A stretch of 64,000 nucleotides of DNA. Source: Cynocephalus volans (lineage: Eukaryota > Chordata > Mammalia > Dermoptera > Cynocephalidae). The notes beneath the pieces are model-generated. The model did no database searches. It saw only the letters and a list, made by a program, of their open reading frames with translations, and was not told the DNA's origin. Every line of letters starts with the position of its first letter. Positions within the stretch are counted from its first letter, which is position 1. Position numbers and translations under genes: made by a program. This document shows positions 59,691-64,000 of the stretch, piece after piece. The stretch lies in assembly GCF_027409185.1 (NCBI RefSeq), contig NC_084463.1, positions 46,912,407 to 46,976,406 of the forward strand, written 5' to 3'.

Positions 59691-60967
59691 TATGCTGCAG
59701 CTACATGCACAGTGCTTGCTGACAAGGATATTGATAGTTTCAAGGCATTTACTTCTCAGCTCTCCTGGGGAAAGCCATAGGCAAAGAAAGTGTCACTGCC
59801 AAAGTAGCATAGAGTGAAACACTGGAAGAGCTTGATCAAAAATTCTGTGCTACAAAATTTAAAAACAACTAAATAATCTGCTTCCTGTGTGTTTTTCTAA
59901 CCACAACCAAGAAAAAAAAAGTAGCACTTTTTTTCCCTAAAGACTTGCATGTTTTATTTTTCACCATAATGACTGTTTATCGTAGTAATAAGAAGATGAG
60001 AGTCACATCACATCTGGAAATGTTGGTATGTAGAGATATCTCCAGTTTGGAAATCAGAATTTGAAGGGATGTATTCTGTTTTCCACTTAACACTGATTAG
60101 GAATAATCAATTTCCCTTCATTCTGATATAGTCCTCTCTAAACGTGTACATAAACTTTCAACTTTTAACATCATTATTTCTCTAGAAAACATAAAATGTT
60201 TTAATGTTCAGAGATGGCTTTCTACTGTTATTTCATTTCAGTTTGATGTCCTCCTGCTTCACAGATGGAAAACAACTCTATTTTTTGTTCTCTTTTCAAA
60301 CTATTCTGATTCCATTCTGTCTTACATTTAAAAAAAACTGAATTCAAAATGTTCTTGTTTATTTCAAAAATAAAATTTAAATTTGCTTGTCATATTTGTG
60401 AATATATGTCTTAGTTAGCAAGCAACAATTTGTAACTTTCAGAATAAACAGAAGGGAAACAATATTTAAATGATTTTTTAAATACTGTAAGATAATGCCA
60501 TTCTTTTAAATTTGGCGAATTATTTTTCATCACTAAACTATCTCGACCAAACTAATATATAGAAAACTTCCTAAGTTTTTGCTTATTTGGAAAACATAAA
60601 ATAGACCTAAATTTATTTTAAGAAGGTATATGAAATTATGCTGAATTTTAAAAGCAGCTATTTAAGTATGGTGCTTATTAACTCTCCAAATACTTGATGA
60701 AATGACATGAAATGACTTTTCAGATACGTATGTAGTAGCCAGAAAAAAATTTCTCTAATGGCCACTACTGTGGCATAAAAGAAGAAAAAGGTCTTCACAG
60801 TCATCTTCTTACACTTAATTAATATAAAATACTGATAATATCCTATGTTTTATGATATAATTCCAATCAGTTCTAAAATATTGTAAATATAATGAAGTGA
60901 CTACAAACCTAAAATTTAAAATGTATTAACTATGTTGTTCTGAATTAATTTGAGGCGGGGAGGGGAG
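59691..60967. other. AT-rich spacer
   Basis: Nothing recognised. The sequence does not visibly continue the block A/B order seen at 12.2-13.3 kb. Confidence 0.4.
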
Positions 60968-61320
60968 CCTCACTTGGTGGTGATGGCCTTGATGTCCTTA
61001 GGCTTAGGTGTTTGGCCATCTCTCCTGCAACACCAGGGGCACAGCCATCTGCAGCACACTGGACATGATGGTCCAGCACGTGTTGTTGGGTACCAGGTTG
61101 GGAGTCACCCAAGCAATGTGCCCAAGATGTTGTTGACACAGATCATCATGCCCATGGCCTTGTAGGAGATGCTGGTTTGGGGTGCATCTGCTTCAGCACC
61201 TCCTACAGTTAGGTGGAGCAGCTCTTTCAGTGGGGATTCCTGTGCCTCCTGCCTTTCTTCTTCTGACTCTTGGTGGTGGCTTCTTGTATCCCTTCTTGGA
61301 AATGATATGCTCTTGAGGGT
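60968..61320 (-). pseudogene. H2BC1-like: Histone H2B pseudogene (testis-type H2B-like)
   Basis: H2B pairs with H2A in the nucleosome core. On the minus strand the pieces run in order but in several frames. ISKKGYKK is followed by an R/K-rich stretch (61240-61310). At 61165-61240, 'agctgctccacctaactgt' corresponds to the SYSIYVY codons but contains stops. EVLKQMHPKTSISYKAMGMM (61140-61205) matches the alpha1-alpha2 region. 'ctggaccatcatgtccag' (61060-61077) matches the STITS codons, and GEMAKH (61007-61024) lies near the C-terminus, with a TGA at 60970-60972. Frameshifts and stops make it dead. The ISKKG start resembles testis H2B (TH2B) rather than the somatic forms. No intron is expected in this family, and no poly-A tail was seen, so processed versus genomic origin is open. 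Confidence 0.75.
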
Positions 61321-61650
61321 GAGCTCTTGCATGATGACCACACTGCTGCTTGCCAGGGAGGACTGGGTGGGCAGCACAAAGGTGGTGGGGTACGGGTATG
61401 CCGGAGTCCAGCTCCAGCTGGTTCTTGGAGCCTGAGAAGGATGTGTGGAGTTGGCGAAAAGAAAAAAAAAAAGATGGCCCAATGATGTCTAGTGCATCAG
61501 TGGACGATGAACAAAAGCCATTCTCCTTTATTTATACCATGTCTATCCTCTGATTACGTAAAGCAAACATTTTTCATCAAGTTAATATTAAACTATGAAC
61601 ATAAAATAGATCAATACAATATTTAAGTCACTCCTTTTTGATTATGCTGA

Positions 61651-61820
61651 ATCATAACTTTTTAAGGAACTACATGTCATTATTTATAAATCATTATCTT
61701 TAGGAAAGTACATATCATTCTTTAAAAAGTGACAAAAGTAGTGAGTTACCTCAATCGGTTGTCTTCAGTCAGTCACAGATCATAATCTCCCAGAAAAGTC
61801 CATATCATTCTTCAAAGTGA
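61651..61820 (+). repeat. Three diverged copies of a ~40-bp repeat
   Basis: Copies start at 61651, 61690 and 61779. Each begins 'atcat(a/t)a' and contains a form of 'aggaaagtacatatcattctt'. The first two are adjacent. The second and third are separated by 46 bp that resemble Y RNA. Confidence 0.7.
61737..61781 (+). ncRNA. RNY1-like: Y1 RNA-like fragment (pseudogene)
   Basis: The segment AGTAGTGAGTTACCTCAATC, then 'ggttgtcttcagtcagtcac' and 'agatc', aligns to bases about 13-57 of mammalian Y1 RNA (GGTAGTGAGTTATCTCAAT..., CAGTCAGTTACAGATC) with roughly 8 mismatches. Y RNAs bind Ro60 and are a common source of retropseudogenes. The 5' stem strand, the pyrimidine-rich loop and the 3' stem strand are missing, so this is a fragment, not a functional gene. 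Confidence 0.55.
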
Positions 61821-62159
61821 AACCAGCAAGCAAGAGTTACAAACTGAGGTCTGTGGCCAGTGACCAGAAACCTCACGGTTGGCAGCACATGCGGTTCTTA
61901 AGTAAAACATTTAACCCTTACAACATATGATTTACATATCCATCACCTATTTTGATTTTAATTTTTTATCTTAATCAACTAAAGGCAACAAATATTTTAA
62001 AAAGCACATCCTTTTATAACATGATTTAACTATTTGTGTAAAACGATTCTTTGTTTAAAAAATTTTGAACAACTTACAAGCCCAAACCTAACTGATTTTT
62101 CCATAAACAAAAAAATTTTTTTACTCATATTTAATCTTACCATACCAATATTTGTCTTC
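61821..62159. other. AT-rich spacer
   Basis: No gene or repeat recognised. Confidence 0.4.
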
Positions 62160-62475
62160 TATATATGGCCCTGTATAAGAAAGAGGGGGGGTCTATCAGC
62201 TCATACATATTATATGCTATTTCTTCCTCCAGGAGCCCACCAGACTTTTAATATTTACAACACAATTGTCGTCTCTGACAGTGGCTGTGGCACTAAATAG
62301 CTGGAGCAGTTTTTTCTTTCTCTCATGTTGGCTTCTCCTGCGTTCATGCACTCTGTAGGTTTCTCCTCTTCCCCTGAGCTTTAGTGGCTCTGGCTTGGCT
62401 GTTGTTGCTTTTTTATAGCTGTATATTGCTTTGTGGGAGAGAGTGATGCTGGGGGACTGTCTATCTGCCATCTTG
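62160..62475 (-). mobile_element. L1 5' UTR start, antisense
   Basis: On the minus strand it opens 'cctgtcaagatggcagatag' and 'acagtcccccagcatcactc', matching the start of the L1 5' UTR at 55432. It is cut off after about 310 bp. Confidence 0.75.
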
Positions 62476-62484
62476 ACAGGAAGC

Positions 62485-63890
62485 CTCCTATAGTTTTATC
62501 TGTTATGTTTAGATGTCCGATCCATTTTCAGAATTTTTTTGTTGTATGATTTGAGTTAGGGGGTTTACTTCCTACATTTGCTGGTGGATATGTAATTTTT
62601 TCCAGCGCCATTCTTGGGAAAAAAAATGTTCTTTTCTCTTTAAAATTCTTTGGAAACTTTGTCAAAATCAGTTTACCATAAATCAAAGTGTTTTTTATTG
62701 GACTTTTCATTCTGTTGTTGTTTTTTTTTTTTTTTTTTTGGTTGTCAAGAATCCATAATTATGTTAGTATCACTCTCTTTGTTTGTGTAACTGTCTAGTG
62801 AAATTTGTTATTAGGAAGTTTGAGTCATTTAAGTTTTCTTTTCAAGATGGGGGATTTTAGTTTCTCTTTCATTTTCATATAAATTCTAGAATAAGCTTGT
62901 TAATTTCTGTAGACATACAATTGGGAGTTTGAAAGGATTGCATTAAATTTTTAGATGAATTTGAGGACTGTTTTCATCTTAGCATTATAACATTGAACAT
63001 TGGATGTGTTTGTATTTACTTGATTTTTCTTTGATACGTTTTAGCATTATTTATTATTTATTTATTTACTTATTTAGTGTAAAAGGCATGCACTTTTTTG
63101 TTAAATCTTCCCTGAATATTTCTTTCTTTTTTATGCTATTATGGTTGAAATTGTTTTTTGTTTGTTTGTCTGTTTCATTATAAGGTTACTCATTGCTAGT
63201 ACATAATGAGTAATTGGATTTTTTTTATGTTGATCTTGTATCTTATGACTTTGGTAAATTCATTTGTTTCAATGGGTTTTAGTAAATTTCTTAAATATTC
63301 TTATTAACAAATTTATGTCTTTGTAATCAATGACAGTTCTACTTTTTTAATTTTCAGAGTTTTTTTGTTATTCTTATGTAGGTTTTGCTGGCAAATATTT
63401 TTGATTCAATGTTAAATGGAGTGGTAGTAGTAGGCATTCTTCTTTTTTTCTCAGAGTTTGAGCTAAAGCACCAGGGTTTCACCATTAAGTATAACATTAG
63501 CTGTAGATTTTTTTCCTAGGTACACTTTAGCAGGTATAGAAAGTTTCTTTCTATTCCTAGATTGCCAGGAGTTTTATAATAAATAGTTATCAGATTTGTA
63601 AAATGTTTTTCTGTGTTTGTTGAAAGAATCATTGCATTTTTTGTTTAACTTGTTAATATTCTGTATTGAACTAATTGATTTTGGATGTTGAGTCAAAATT
63701 GCATGTGTAAAATAATCCCATTTGGTAATGTTGTGTAATAATTTTTGTATGGTGATGAATTCAGTTTGCTAGTTTTATTGGGGATTTCTGTATCTGCACT
63801 TATCAGGAATTTTTATTTATATTATTTTTTCATGTTATTTTTTGTCTACTTCTCATATCAAGGTAATGCTATTCTCATAAGATGAATCAG
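62485..63890 (-). mobile_element. L1 ORF2 fragment, antisense
   Basis: Antisense anchors are 'ttgagttagggggtttactt' (62551), 'ccagcgccattcttgg' (62602), 'ggaaactttgtcaaaatca' (62651), 'tattcctagattgccagga' (63553) and 'ggtgatgaattcagtttgct' (63751). A T20-type run lies at 62718-62741. No intact frame. The last 100 bp of the window could not be placed. Confidence 0.8.
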
Positions 63891-64000
63891 GAAGTGTTAC
63901 CTCATTTTTTGTGTGTGTGACAAAAATTGTTTGTGGACAGAAGGCAACAGCCAGTGCCTCCGTGTTTAGGGATACCAAGGCAGGTAAAATCCCCAGGCAA

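Noticed and set aside
1..64000. Prokaryotic or phage-type systems (operons, toxin-antitoxin, defence islands)
   Set aside because: Repeat content, SINEs, LTRs, splice sites and CpG depletion are all mammalian; no such system is present.

Overview
This window looks like nuclear DNA of a placental mammal, most likely a colugo (order Dermoptera). The key clue is a set of short interspersed elements built from two tRNA-Ile-like units, at 15785-15930, 53994-54171 and 58104-58298. A one-unit copy lies at 10398-10487 and a tail-only copy at 38395-38442. Tandem tRNA-Ile-derived SINEs are the hallmark of the colugo CYN family. No Alu, B1 or carnivore-type SINE was seen. The rest is typical mammalian junk: many broken L1s in both orientations, ERVL-MaLR LTRs (MLT1, MST/THE1 type), MIR, hAT DNA-transposon remnants and microsatellites. 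I found no intact protein-coding gene.

Left part (1-10 kb): an L1 3' end with a GGAA microsatellite is followed by an exon-intron pseudogene of a RalGDS-family Ral exchange factor (closest in my reading to RGL4/Rgr). Its six recognisable exon relics run in the right order between 1163 and 5334. After another L1 comes a decayed vomeronasal type-1 receptor (V1R) pseudogene on the minus strand (9150-9767).

10-28 kb: AT-rich sequence, LTRs, SINEs and L1 pieces. It includes two old duplicated blocks. One (11560-12200) has a direct partner at 58950-59690. The other (12250-13350) has an inverted partner at 47085-48175. Both lie upstream of the V1R pseudogene relative to its direction, so they may be relics of a V1R-cluster duplication.

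28-41 kb: the most GC-rich part. A CpG island (about 29000-30320) with a GC-box/CCAAT core and splice-donor-like sites on both strands looks like a promoter with no recognisable gene attached here. It is followed by GC-moderate spacers and several nested insertions: an ERV LTR inside an L1, a MaLR LTR inside an L1 with a 5-bp target duplication, and an MLT1 LTR inside an older L1.

41-64 kb: AT-rich, dominated by a long L1 carrying 5' UTR, part of ORF1 and most of ORF2 (48600-53540). Also here are the L1 5' UTRs at 55432-56880 and 62160-62475, a histone H2B pseudogene (minus strand, about 60968-61320), and a short fragment resembling Y1 RNA (61737-61781). All family names come from reading the sequence by eye without database searches, so subfamily labels are provisional.
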